A stretch of DNA of 49,802 nucleotides, taken from NCBI GenBank assembly GCA_041662445.1, contig JBAZSL010000013.1:1-49802 (forward strand). The letters are read 5' to 3'. The stretch is from UASB124 sp041662445. Lineage in GTDB: Bacteria; Babelota; Babeliae; Babelales; RVW-14. The notes beneath the pieces were generated by a model. It did no database searches. It saw nothing but the letters and a program-made list of their open reading frames with translations, and had not been told where the DNA came from. This document shows, one piece after another, positions 16,568 through 24,846 of this stretch (its first letter is position 1; each line of letters begins with the position of its first letter). The translations under genes and the position numbers were made by a program.

Positions 16568-17629
16568 TTAATGCTGCTCGGTAATAACCCCGCAGCCTAA
16601 ACAGATATCCGCATCATACAATACTGCAAATTGGCCCGGCGCAAGGCCCTGATCATTGTCGTTGATGGTTATGACCCCAGCATGCGTGCCCGAAGATTGA
16701 AAGGTACCGGCATACATTTTTTCACCATGACGAACCTTGACCTGAATATCACGTTTTTCAGTTGCTCTGCCCAATATCCAATTTATAGCTTCAATCGTAC
16801 ACGCATTACGCTGCTTATCATCGCTGTAATAGTTGCGAGAAATATATACGATATTTTTTTCTACGTCTTTGCGTACTACAAACCATGGGCCACCTGACAA
16901 TCCAAGTCCTTTGCGCTGGCCAATGGTGTAATACCAATACCCTTCATGGGTCCCAACAACTGCCCCTGTCTCGTATTCGACCAAATCACCTTGTCGCGTA
17001 CCGAGATGGTGTTTGATAAAATCGCTGAATGCTATTTTGCCTAGAAAACAGATGCCTTGGCTGTCTTTGCGATTCTGGTTGGGCAAATTGTAATGGCGCG
17101 CCAGCTCACGGACCTCTGATTTATAGAGGTTGCCAAGTGGAAAGATAAGACGCGATAATTGCGCCTGATTAAGATGGGATAAAAAATAGGTCTGATCTTT
17201 GACCGGATCTTTGGCACGTTTCAACACCCACTCAGCGCTCTGCTGCTCGACGGTTGCATAATGCCCGGTCGCAATTTTTTCAAAAGAAGCGTCCACTTTG
17301 GAAAAGAAGCTTCCAAATTTAATACGTTGATTACAAAAAATATCTGGGCTTGGCGTGCGGCCCGCTTTTACTTCTGCAATGGTATACGCAACAACATTAT
17401 CCCAGTATTCTTTCTGCAGTGGAACTACGTGGTAGGGAACTCCGGCCTGCTTGCACACCTTTTCTACAAAATGCAAATCTTCCTCCCAGGGGCACGATCC
17501 AAGATAGGCAAGTTCATCTTCAAGCCAAATTTTAAGATAAAAGGCTTCGACTTCGTGTCCTTGGTCAAGCAAAAGGCGCAAAGCGACTGAGCTGTCAACG
17601 CCACCCGAAAGAAGTACTGCAATTTTCAT
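16568..17629 (-). CDS. mnmA: tRNA-specific 2-thiouridylase MnmA
   Basis: Puts sulfur on U34 of Lys, Glu and Gln tRNAs. The PP-loop SGGVDSS is at 8-14; catalytic cysteines are Cys99 in SPDIFCNQRIKF and Cys194 in DSQGICFLG. The C-terminal beta domain is present (YTIGQRKGLGLSGGPWFVV and GLAPGQFAVLYD). The ATG at 17629 gives the family-typical MKIAVLLSGG start; upstream in-frame ATG/TTG codons would add an unrelated stretch. 353 residues, normal length. Confidence 0.97.
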   Translation of the reverse strand: MKIAVLLSGGVDSSVALRLLLDQGHEVEAFYLKIWLEDELAYLGSCPWEEDLHFVEKVCKQAGVPYHVVPLQKEYWDNVVAYTIAEVKAGRTPSPDIFCNQRIKFGSFFSKVDASFEKIATGHYATVEQQSAEWVLKRAKDPVKDQTYFLSHLNQAQLSRLIFPLGNLYKSEVRELARHYNLPNQNRKDSQGICFLGKIAFSDFIKHHLGTRQGDLVEYETGAVVGTHEGYWYYTIGQRKGLGLSGGPWFVVRKDVEKNIVYISRNYYSDDKQRNACTIEAINWILGRATEKRDIQVKVRHGEKMYAGTFQSSGTHAGVITINDNDQGLAPGQFAVLYDADICLGCGVITEQH

Positions 17630-17782
17630 AGTTTTACGTTTTTGTGTAGTTGTGTACCTATTTAAGAACCCCATACGCAAAAAGAATTATAACAGGCTTC
17701 CGGCACCCTGACAAAAAAGAACGGCGCACCATGCAAAATGCCCACTTTCTTTTGAGAAACACTCTAACAATGCTCATATCGG

Positions 17783-18517
17783 TCATTCAGCTTCGATATA
17801 ATCATCATCATTTGGCAGTGGTTCGAGGCCAAATTTAAATCTTGCTTCAAACTGACTAAACGCGCTCTTCTCAATCCAAAGATACAAATCCCCCCTTGTT
17901 TCAACCGCCCCCAGTTCGCTCACCCACTTATTATTACACTGCACTTTTTCATCAAGCTCAAATCTCTGAATTAAAAAATTTATCAACTCACTTTCTCGAT
18001 CAAGGCGTTCTTGTTTGACGCAAAGAACCCATTGTCTTTCCAGTTTTTTAATCGCTATATCGGGATTGCCTTGTATCGTTGATACGCGCCACCCTTGTTT
18101 GGCACCATTGATGAGTTTGTCATACAACGCTTGAAGCTTATCAAGATCGATTTTCTCATTGAGCAATAGCATACCGGTACCAAGCTCCCTATAACTATAT
18201 TCATTAAGAGCCCAACAAGGATCAGCTTCACCAAAAATTACAATTCCCCACGAATCATCACAAATGTTTCGCACATTAAGATGTAGAAGGGCGAAGATCC
18301 CACAATCACTTCTTTCAGCGAATACCCCCACCTTTGCAATTTTTATTCCTGAACGATAGAACACATTGCATAACGGCTGGGCATCTAAACAACGTACATA
18401 ATATGTACAGAGATTGGGAATATCATCAATACTCCCCATGCACGGCACTTCCATCGTATGGCACAATTGTATGGACGACACTGCAAAAAACGCGCTTAAT
18501 ACTATTTTTTTAAACAT
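17783..18517 (-). CDS. exported protein of a local paralogous family, member 5
   Basis: 244 residues. Signal peptide MFKKIVLSAFFAVSSIQLCH then a mature part with SIDDIPNLCTYYVRCL near its start, a GWRVST block, a WVLCVKQERLDRESELINFL helix and the closing GDLYLWIEKSAFSQFEARFK plus FGLEP. The same order of blocks recurs in the proteins at 18502-19290, 19852-20673 and 20734-21504, so this is a tandemly amplified family. No known domain was recognised. AAGGATC precedes the ATG, and the gene overlaps its upstream neighbour by 16 nt. Last gene of the nupC-led cluster. Probably periplasmic, surface or released (inference). Confidence 0.75.
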   Translation of the reverse strand: MFKKIVLSAFFAVSSIQLCHTMEVPCMGSIDDIPNLCTYYVRCLDAQPLCNVFYRSGIKIAKVGVFAERSDCGIFALLHLNVRNICDDSWGIVIFGEADPCWALNEYSYRELGTGMLLLNEKIDLDKLQALYDKLINGAKQGWRVSTIQGNPDIAIKKLERQWVLCVKQERLDRESELINFLIQRFELDEKVQCNNKWVSELGAVETRGDLYLWIEKSAFSQFEARFKFGLEPLPNDDDYIEAE

Positions 18518-19290
18518 GAAAGATCCTTAATCTGGTCATCAGAATCACTATTTGCTGGCTTTATCTGAAATTTAAAGATGCGTTTAAATTCTTCAAAAGA
18601 ATCTTCGCTAACAAAAAGATATAACTCATCTCCATGTGCGTAGCCATCGTAGTCACCACCTCTGATGCCACACGGACCTTTTTCTGGCTTAACCCAACAA
18701 AATAAATTGCAAACGTCAAATTTAAAATCTAAAAACCATATAAGACGCTCTTCATTAAACAAAGAAGCTTTTTTAACCAACAGATGCCATCCACATTGTA
18801 GAAGCGCTTGTAGATACTCAGGTAGAGCGGCCTGTTCCTTCGCCGTTGACTGCCTCCACCCATTTTTTAACTTCTCAATAACCTTTTTATATACCTTCTC
18901 AAGGTTCTCAAGTGAACACATTTGGTGATCTTCTGATATATAAAGATGAAGTGCTACATTCCGCTGGATATCCGCATAACCATGATCGACATTGATCAAC
19001 CATGCGCTAGGCAATATTTTTCGAGCATTTGGACTTAAAAACTTGCACATATAACCATCTTCGGGACGGCAAGGCACCATTTTATAAGTATCACCCCTCG
19101 CATCCTTTTCGATAGGCTGTTCAGACAAAACTCTTGCGATAGCTGCACAGTAACCTGAAATGTCATCAATATCTCGAGGCTGTCGTATTTCCTTGATCGT
19201 ACCAGCAACTGTTTTTTCTGCATCGATCATGCCATAAAGTTGCGTCGCAGGTATCGTTAAAAGCGCACTTAATACTATTTTCTTCAACAT
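18502..19290 (-). CDS. exported protein of a local paralogous family, member 4
   Basis: 262 residues from the ATG at 19290, chosen because the signal peptide MLKKIVLSALLTIPATQLYG starts there as in the paralogues; the frame is open upstream but would put 23 extra residues before the signal. Shared blocks: DIDDISGYCAAIARVLSEQP, GWRQSTAKE, WHLLVKKASLFNEERLIWFL and GDELYLFVSEDSFEEFKRIF with FQIKP. Ten or more cysteines in the mature part would allow disulfides. Function unknown. Confidence 0.75.
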   Translation of the reverse strand: MLKKIVLSALLTIPATQLYGMIDAEKTVAGTIKEIRQPRDIDDISGYCAAIARVLSEQPIEKDARGDTYKMVPCRPEDGYMCKFLSPNARKILPSAWLINVDHGYADIQRNVALHLYISEDHQMCSLENLEKVYKKVIEKLKNGWRQSTAKEQAALPEYLQALLQCGWHLLVKKASLFNEERLIWFLDFKFDVCNLFCWVKPEKGPCGIRGGDYDGYAHGDELYLFVSEDSFEEFKRIFKFQIKPANSDSDDQIKDLSCLKK

Positions 19291-19327
19291 AAAAGTCCCA
19301 AACGCTGAATAAGATTTATTATTTCCC

Positions 19328-19834
19328 TTAATGCCGTTCCTTTTTGTTCTCTTCATCATGGTTCTGTAACTTTTTTATGGCCGCCCAAACAATTTGATCT
19401 TTTGCCTCCAATTTCTTCCTCTCTAATTCTTCTCTATACGCATAAACTCGCTCTTTAGCAAAATGGAAATTAGCCAAAATGTTATCAAAAACATCATCAA
19501 TTTTCATTGCTATTTGATCCAGACACCAACGCCAAACAAGTGACGGGCACTGTGGAGGCTTTTCAGCTTTTGAGCGAGATAAAAAACCAGATAAAATTTC
19601 ATTTCTGACCTCCTCTAGTTGAATGGGGGTGAACTTTTCATCCGCAAGTAGATCAATCATCTCTGTTGTTTTTAAGTAATGGTCTAATCCAGAAAATAAT
19701 TCAGTTAATTTTCCTCGGTCAGACATGGCAACCAAACACTCTTCATCACTGTGTAATGGCTGCACATTGTGCATTGCATCGCATGGCTGGTATGATGCAA
19801 CAAGAAACACCGCCAATAATATCGGTTTAAACAC
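19328..19834 (-). CDS. short exported protein in the paralogue cluster, unknown
   Basis: 168 residues. Start chosen at the GTG at 19834: GAGGAG stands seven bases upstream and translation from there gives the signal peptide (M)FKPILLAVFLVASYQPCDAM, matching the MFKK.. signals of its neighbours; a TTG five codons earlier overlaps that site. The mature part is helical and charged and lacks the GWR and LYLW blocks of the other four, so it is either a divergent or an unrelated insert in the cluster. It ends ELERKKLEAKDQIVWAAI.. with a basic tail. Confidence 0.65.
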   Translation of the reverse strand: MFKPILLAVFLVASYQPCDAMHNVQPLHSDEECLVAMSDRGKLTELFSGLDHYLKTTEMIDLLADEKFTPIQLEEVRNEILSGFLSRSKAEKPPQCPSLVWRWCLDQIAMKIDDVFDNILANFHFAKERVYAYREELERKKLEAKDQIVWAAIKKLQNHDEENKKERH

Positions 19835-19851
19835 AGGCACACTCCTCAAAA

Positions 19852-20673
19852 TTAATAACGCGATTTTTTTTCCGCCGACTCTTCCTGTTCTTCGGCCATG
19901 TCATCACACACTTTTCTAATCTTAGGATCGAAAGGCTCTAAGTGAAATTTAAATGCTTGTTTAACCTTAGGAAACGCATCTTTTTTAATCCAAAGGAATA
20001 TGGTTTCACCAGGCCAGGAGCGCTCATCGTCGAAGTAGTTCACACAATGTCTTCTGGTGCAATCAACTACATCAGCCAAATTAAATTTGTTAGCCAAGTG
20101 ATTTATCAAACAATTTTCCATGCGTAAGCAACTTTTTTTGGTGAAGAGCAACCATTCCTTGTCAGAATGTACACGTACCGTAGCAATATCCGGATTTTCT
20201 TCTCTGGTCGTTACACTCCAGCCTCTTTTTAATTCATCGAGAATTTTTTTGAAACCATCAAATGGTTCAAGGGCAAATATCTCATCAGAATCAGAAAACA
20301 TGAGGGCTATTAATCCTCCATGCCTCCTAACAATATAGTGAATACCCCATACATCCTCGTATACCTTCGTCAAATCCGTTGCTGATTTTTTCTCCATATT
20401 ACTACTCAAGAGTTCCATAAGCTGAGCGTCATCATCAAAATCCCCCCACGTCACTGCTTTTTGATAAGAAAAATTCGCATTGGCATAGCAAGGAAGCGTT
20501 GGCTGTTTTAGTAAAATTTTTATCAAAGCCTTGCAGTGCCAAGAGAAAGCATCAATGTCTTTCACGGGAGGTTCTATCATTTCCATGATGTCTTGCCAAG
20601 AACCCTCCATTGCACCACAAAACTGCACGACTGACATGGCCAAAACTGCACCGAATACTATTTTCTTAAACAT
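19852..20673 (-). CDS. exported protein of a local paralogous family, member 2
   Basis: 273 residues. Signal peptide MFKKIVFGAVLAMSVVQFCG, then PVKDIDAFSWHCKALIKILL, GWSVTTREENPDIAT, WLLFTKKSCLRMENCLINHL and ETIFLWIKKDAFPKVKQAFK with FHLEP, the same block order as its paralogues. TCAGGAA precedes the ATG. It has a Lys/Glu-rich C-terminus (DDMAEEQEESAEKKSRY). Function unknown; export is inferred from the signal. Confidence 0.75.
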   Translation of the reverse strand: MFKKIVFGAVLAMSVVQFCGAMEGSWQDIMEMIEPPVKDIDAFSWHCKALIKILLKQPTLPCYANANFSYQKAVTWGDFDDDAQLMELLSSNMEKKSATDLTKVYEDVWGIHYIVRRHGGLIALMFSDSDEIFALEPFDGFKKILDELKRGWSVTTREENPDIATVRVHSDKEWLLFTKKSCLRMENCLINHLANKFNLADVVDCTRRHCVNYFDDERSWPGETIFLWIKKDAFPKVKQAFKFHLEPFDPKIRKVCDDMAEEQEESAEKKSRY

Positions 20674-20733
20674 GAGATTCCTGATTCAAAAGCTTGATTT
20701 TAGTTTTCACTAATCCAATTTTTTGAGGCCAAA

Positions 20734-21504
20734 TTATTCATCAACCATTACCTCTATTCCCTCAACCTGGTTCGTACAGACTTTGTAATCATCAGGAGTT
20801 ATGTGAAACTTAAATTTTTTCTCAAACACGCTGAGTGCACTTCTTTTGACCCAGAGAAACAATATATCCCCGTTCTCAGAATCTTTCTGACAATGTACGT
20901 TCCCTTTAAGTTCAATAAATTGATCGGATAAAAGTTCTACAAGTTTATCCTCCTCGAACAAACAACGCCTCTTAATGAAAAGCAGTTCTTCTGCTTCCGA
21001 TCTATTATGAGCAGTCTCAGAAGGGTCAGTAGCCCTTGCCATATAACACCACCCTTTTTTCAAACTCTCGATAACTTCTGCGTATGCAGCCCCAAGTTCT
21101 TCAAGAGAACACATGTTTGAGCCACGCGGTATTAAAAGTCTTAATTCCTCAGTAGTAAAGTATTGAGTGCTGATGCCAAGACCGCGTTCAATTCTCCACG
21201 CATTTTCCAAAAATTTCTGGGCATTCATGCTCAAAAATTCACAAATTCTACCGCACAAAAGAAAACCGGACTGTTCATAAATACATTTGAACTCAGGCAC
21301 CCTAACCAAAGGACCACAGAGCAACAGCTTCTTAACCTCATAATCGTGTTCCACAAAAGACGGCTGTTCAGATAATATATCTGCCAAAACACTACAGTAT
21401 TTTGGAATATCATCGATATCTCTCGCACACGGTTCCATCTGCATCGCACAAAGTTGCACGGCTGACATTGCTAAAAACGCACTTAACAACATTTTCTTAA
21501 ACAT
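20734..21504 (-). CDS. exported protein of a local paralogous family, member 1
   Basis: 256 residues from the ATG at 21504, chosen because AGGAGG lies five to six bases upstream and the signal peptide MFKKMLLSAFLAMSAVQLCAM starts there. Shared blocks: ARDIDDIPKYCSVLADILSE, GWCYMARATDPS, LLFIKRRCLFEEDKLVELL and GDILFLWVKRSALSVFEKKF with FHITP. Its start is only 27 bp after the nupC stop, so the cluster probably shares the nupC transcript. Function unknown. Confidence 0.75.
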   Translation of the reverse strand: MFKKMLLSAFLAMSAVQLCAMQMEPCARDIDDIPKYCSVLADILSEQPSFVEHDYEVKKLLLCGPLVRVPEFKCIYEQSGFLLCGRICEFLSMNAQKFLENAWRIERGLGISTQYFTTEELRLLIPRGSNMCSLEELGAAYAEVIESLKKGWCYMARATDPSETAHNRSEAEELLFIKRRCLFEEDKLVELLSDQFIELKGNVHCQKDSENGDILFLWVKRSALSVFEKKFKFHITPDDYKVCTNQVEGIEVMVDE

Positions 21505-21531
21505 GAAAACCTCCTGGTTCAAAAAAATTTA

Positions 21532-22761
21532 CTAAATCAACAGACTTGCAATCGCAGCAGTAAGAAGATTGGTTAACGTTCCACCCAATAACGCCCGCAT
21601 ACCCAATTTAGTAAGCGTCTCGCGTTTGGACGGGCAAATAGCCCCGATACCGCCAATCTGAATACCAATGCAAGAGAAATTTGAAAAACCGGCAAGGGCA
21701 TACGTCAAAATAGAAATAGACCGTGGCGCAAGCGCTGTTTTAACCATATTGCCATACGCAACAAATTCATTAATCACCAACTTCTGCCCCAACAACGCGC
21801 CTGCAGCCTGACAGTCTGCAGCAGGAATACCGATAAGATAGGCAACGCCATAAAAAAGCTTTGCAAACACCACATTGAGCGTCAGCCAACCACCCGAAAT
21901 TCCGGTAAGAAGCGCATCGACCAATGCCATTAAACTGATAAACGCTACTAACATTGCCGCAATATTAACGGCAAGACGGAAACCATCAGTTGTACCGGAA
22001 GAAATGGCATCAAGAACATTTTTAGTCTCACGGGGAATCTCAACCATTTCGCCGCCCATGGTCTCGGGGACTTTGGTCTCAGGCATCAACATTTTGGCAA
22101 TCAAAATAGCGCCAGGAATGGCCATGATACTTGCAGAAAGCATGTGCATAATTGGCACGCCCATTAATCCATATACGGCCAAAATTGATCCACTCAAATG
22201 TGCCATGCCACTTACCATAACGGTGGTCATTTCAGAATCTGTCATGTGTGCAAGATAATTTTTAATAAGCAGCGGCGCTTCGGTTTGGCCCAACATGCTA
22301 TTGGCAGCTACTGACAACGTTTCTGCGCCCGACGTTCCCAATAATGGTCGAATGGCATACGCAACGCCTTTGACCAAAAGTTGTACTATGCCAAGATGAA
22401 AGAGCAACGCCATGAGTGCGCCAAAAAATATAATGATCGGCAGCACTTTGATCGCAAACACAAAACCCCAGGGGCCAGTTGGATTTGCCAAGCTACCAAA
22501 CACAAATGCACATCCCTGGTCGGCAAATTGATAGATTGCCTGAACGCCACGAGATATAGCGGCAAAGACGTTTTGACCAACACCGGTTTTAAGAATAAAA
22601 AGACCAAGAACACTTTGAAGAAAAAGCGCGATGAAAATAAGTTTGACTTTTATGAGCTTGCGGTGCGCCGAAAAAAGATATGCAACGCCCAAAATGCATA
22701 CGATGCCGATGATACTCAAATAGTGATTATCTTTTAATAACCAATCGACCAGAAAAAACAC
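21532..22761 (-). CDS. nupC: concentrative nucleoside transporter (CNT/NupC family)
   Basis: Cation-coupled nucleoside importer of 409 residues with about nine to ten membrane segments. Family motifs: MLGQTEAPLLIKNYL (central re-entrant region), the VINEFVAYGNM segment and LTYALAGFSNFSCIGIQIGG near the C-terminus. Start is a GTG at 22761 with AAAGGGAAG upstream. It would let the cell take up host nucleosides. The gene is followed after 27 bp by the exported-protein cluster, suggesting a common transcript. Exact nucleoside preference is not readable. Confidence 0.94.
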   Translation of the reverse strand: MFFLVDWLLKDNHYLSIIGIVCILGVAYLFSAHRKLIKVKLIFIALFLQSVLGLFILKTGVGQNVFAAISRGVQAIYQFADQGCAFVFGSLANPTGPWGFVFAIKVLPIIIFFGALMALLFHLGIVQLLVKGVAYAIRPLLGTSGAETLSVAANSMLGQTEAPLLIKNYLAHMTDSEMTTVMVSGMAHLSGSILAVYGLMGVPIMHMLSASIMAIPGAILIAKMLMPETKVPETMGGEMVEIPRETKNVLDAISSGTTDGFRLAVNIAAMLVAFISLMALVDALLTGISGGWLTLNVVFAKLFYGVAYLIGIPAADCQAAGALLGQKLVINEFVAYGNMVKTALAPRSISILTYALAGFSNFSCIGIQIGGIGAICPSKRETLTKLGMRALLGGTLTNLLTAAIASLLI

Positions 22762-22788
22762 GCACTTCCCTTTCTATTAAAAACCGAC

Positions 22789-22840
22789 AATAAAAAACTC
22801 GTACGAATATACCCGGAAAAAGCGGAAAGCGTGAGAAGAA
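22789..22840. repeat. 52-bp direct repeat, left copy
   Basis: Starts AATAAAAAACTCGTACGAAT and ends GCGTGAGAAGAA. The same 52 bases recur at 23676-23727 with one mismatch (AAAGCG against AATGCG), in the same orientation. The pair brackets the toxin-antitoxin remnant, so the copies may be attachment-like duplications or the product of a tandem duplication upstream of nupC. Confidence 0.9.
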
Positions 22841-22904
22841 TGTTTCAAAACAATTGCAATAGGCACATAAGCTGTAAAACCAATAGCCAACCAACCATTT
22901 GACT

Positions 22905-22922
22905 ACTATATTAAAATATAGT
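22905..22922. promoter_or_regulatory. palindrome, candidate operator of the toxin-antitoxin module
   Basis: ACTATATT-AA-AATATAGT: 8-bp arms with a 2-bp spacer, 54 bp before the toxin start and directly behind a TTGACT hexamer (22899-22904). Antitoxins of the HTH type downstream usually bind such a palindrome and repress their own promoter. Binding by the protein at 23185-23508 is inference. Confidence 0.5.
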
Positions 22923-22975
22923 AACGTAAGTGGACTTGGTTGTTACTTTTGTATGTTACTTAACATAGTCTTGCT

Positions 22976-23176
22976 ATGGAAAAATGGACATTAGAATATT
23001 GGGTTGACGACACAGGAAAACGTTCAGTTGAGCGGTGGTTGCTCAAATTAACTCGTGAACAGTTCAAGGCTGTATCAAAAGAATTAAAACTACTTGAAGC
23101 CTGTGGCAACGACTTAAAACTTCCTCACAGTAGAGCCCTTGGCAAGGGATTGTTTGAATTGCGTGAGCAACGATAG
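22976..23176 (+). pseudogene. HigB/Gp49-like toxin, C-terminally truncated
   Basis: 66 residues: LEYWVDDTGKRSVERWLLKL..LKLPHSRALGKGLFELREQR then a TAG stop. This is the first half to two thirds of a RelE/HigB-superfamily toxin (Gp49-like, usually about 100-120 residues); the family continues after ELR.. with a strand and helix carrying active-site residues. That part is missing, and the antitoxin gene follows 8 bp later, so a deletion seems to have removed the toxin end. Probably inactive. Confidence 0.7.
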
Positions 23177-23184
23177 GGATTACC

Positions 23185-23508
23185 ATGAAGACCAAAAAAT
23201 TTAGAACAAAAAGCTTCCAATCTTTAATGGAAAAAAGACTTAGTAAATCTGAAATAACAGAAATTGAGCGGCAAGTAGAGCTTGAAATAAGAGCATTAAA
23301 AGCACTGCAAAATGATATTACTCATGCAATGAATGTATGCATGAAAGAAAAAAACATTGGCTTTAATGAATTAGTTGAGCGCTTGGGCGTAAGCCCAGCA
23401 CATGTCGCAAAAATCAAAAAAAGCGATGCAAATTTAACCCTTGCAAGCATTGCTCGTCTCTTCGCGACACTTGGCCAAGAGCCTCATCTCATATTCAAAA
23501 ATAAATGA
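23185..23508 (+). CDS. HigA-like XRE-family antitoxin
   Basis: 107 residues. A helix-turn-helix of the XRE/Cro type is at about 55-100: MKEKNIGFNELVERLGVSPA followed by HVAKIKKSDANLTLASIARL. Long N-terminal helix (SEITEIERQVELEIRALKAL) precedes it. It follows the truncated toxin by 8 bp. Such antitoxins neutralise the toxin and repress the operon, probably through the palindrome at 22905-22922. Its retention after loss of a complete toxin points to a decaying module or to protection against a related toxin elsewhere. Confidence 0.8.
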   Translation: MKTKKFRTKSFQSLMEKRLSKSEITEIERQVELEIRALKALQNDITHAMNVCMKEKNIGFNELVERLGVSPAHVAKIKKSDANLTLASIARLFATLGQEPHLIFKNK

Positions 23509-23520
23509 AGCGCTCACCGG

Positions 23521-23675
23521 CTTCCGACTTCGCTCTACGAGCTTCGACGGACAGGTAAAAGCCGGTGTATCGCGCGAAATTCTTCGTAGCCCTACCCTAC
23601 TTCGCTAAAGCTTCGTAGGGTTCTACTCGCCATTCATCCCCAGGTTTAGAAGCCTGGGGTATTCTGGCGGAGTAG
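23521..23675. other. multi-hairpin intergenic block
   Basis: Non-coding region with stacked palindromes: CACCGGCTT near 23518 pairing with AAGCCGGTG near 23565; a CCCTAC..GTAGGG stem around 23590-23620; and a nested hairpin with outer arms 23623-23632 and 23665-23675 and a perfect inner stem CCCCAGG (23638-23644)/CCTGGGG (23653-23659). It directly abuts the right 52-bp repeat. It could end the antitoxin transcript, but no T-run follows the inner stem; a dispersed palindromic element is equally possible. Confidence 0.5.
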
Positions 23676-23727
23676 AATAAAAAACTCGTACGAATATACC
23701 CGGAAAAAGCGGAATGCGTGAGAAGAA
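23676..23727. repeat. 52-bp direct repeat, right copy
   Basis: Same orientation as the copy at 22789-22840 and one base different. It lies between the hairpin block and the RING/ankyrin gene. The remaining 85 bp up to that gene show no clear element. Confidence 0.9.
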
Positions 23728-23812
23728 ATTATCACTCACAGCTTTTGCTTGTTTGGATAACCTTTTCTCTTTATGCTGCTTGCTTGCACATTGTTTGTAG
23801 ATATTTCTTACA

Positions 23813-24706
23813 ATGAAAGCGTTTATGAAGCACGGAAATTTTCTTTATGTTGTCATATCTCTTTTGTGTGCTACAGCGTCTTTACATGGCGCCAAGCTCG
23901 ATCCAGAAAAACAATCCAAGAACGGATCAATTCACCAAGCATGCTTCATTTGCCAAGGAAGGGAAACAGAGCAGTTAGATTTTGCATTTTTACTTCCTTG
24001 TGGCCACATGCTTCATAGAGATTGCCTTACTAGATTGGTCATCAATGAAGGGAAAGCCTGTCCTGCCTGCGGCAATTGGTTTATCGACAGGGTAGTTGGC
24101 ATCACCAACCCTTTTGATCAAGATGAGCTTGTATTGATATGTAAAGGTAGTCTGATAAATGGCTATCCGGGGGTTGCAGATTCGGTTTTACGCATGGGAC
24201 TCCTTAACAAATTGGGACTCTCTCATTTACTTCACTCTGTTGCCTTCTACCTTGAAGACTGCAAGCTTGCAATCAAACTCATCGAGGCTGGTGCTGATGT
24301 CAATCATCAACGAGGAACATACGGAACAACTGCATTATACGAAGCTGTATCTTCCAGAAAACAAGATCTCGTGACAATTTTGTTACAAGCTGGAGCGGAT
24401 CCAAATATCCCTTGTAAAATTGATGGCTGCGCACCACTCGACTATGTTCGATGCATAGATAATTGGGATATTGCCAAACTTTTACTCGGCGCTGGAGCGC
24501 GACATGCCAAGTATTCGAGCTATATATCGTGGGCGGTGAAAAAAAATAGTTTTGAAATCTTGGACACACTCTTAAAAGTCCACGTCCCTCTCAATAATGA
24601 AAATTTTGCTGAGCTGTGGGAAGACCACTGCAAGATTGCAGAATCAGATCGCGATGGGCGCATAGGAGCATTCATACTCCAGCACAGTGATCAACCTCAA
24701 AAATAG
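23813..24706 (+). CDS. exported RING-H2 and ankyrin-repeat protein, candidate host-directed ubiquitin ligase
   Basis: 297 residues. A signal peptide (about 9-27, VVISLLCATASLHGA) is followed by a RING-H2 finger with ligands Cys44, Cys47, Cys63, His65, His68, Cys71, Cys83 and Cys86 (CFIC, CGHMLHRDC, CPAC). After a linker come about three to four ankyrin repeats (LAIKLIEAGADVNHQ, DLVTILLQAGADPNI, DIAKLLLGAGARHA). RING-H2 fingers recruit ubiquitin-conjugating enzymes in eukaryotes; bacteria have no ubiquitin, so an exported RING plus ankyrin protein suggests an effector in a eukaryotic host (inference). A second ATG at 23825 is a possible start. It stands alone on the plus strand. Confidence 0.8.
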   Translation: MKAFMKHGNFLYVVISLLCATASLHGAKLDPEKQSKNGSIHQACFICQGRETEQLDFAFLLPCGHMLHRDCLTRLVINEGKACPACGNWFIDRVVGITNPFDQDELVLICKGSLINGYPGVADSVLRMGLLNKLGLSHLLHSVAFYLEDCKLAIKLIEAGADVNHQRGTYGTTALYEAVSSRKQDLVTILLQAGADPNIPCKIDGCAPLDYVRCIDNWDIAKLLLGAGARHAKYSSYISWAVKKNSFEILDTLLKVHVPLNNENFAELWEDHCKIAESDRDGRIGAFILQHSDQPQK

Positions 24707-24781
24707 AATCCACAAACTTCATTTAATTTTGATCGAAGAGCGACCATAAAACGCTAACATCACGCTTGTATTCCAAAATGA

Positions 24782-24811
24782 TTGCAAGGGTAGTACACAG
24801 CGTCGTATGAT
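24782..24811 (+). promoter_or_regulatory. candidate sigma-70 promoter of the exported-helical-protein operon
   Basis: TTGCAA (24782-24787), an 18-bp spacer and TATGAT (24806-24811), about 36 bp upstream of the first gene of the three-gene operon, which itself has TAAGGAG before its ATG. Confidence 0.5.
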
Positions 24812-24846
24812 TTTTCATTGTTGTTTTACCTGCCTAAGGAGACGTA

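Noticed and set aside
22976..23176. Complete short HigB toxin
   Set aside because: The family continues well past the point where this frame stops, and the antitoxin follows after 8 bp.
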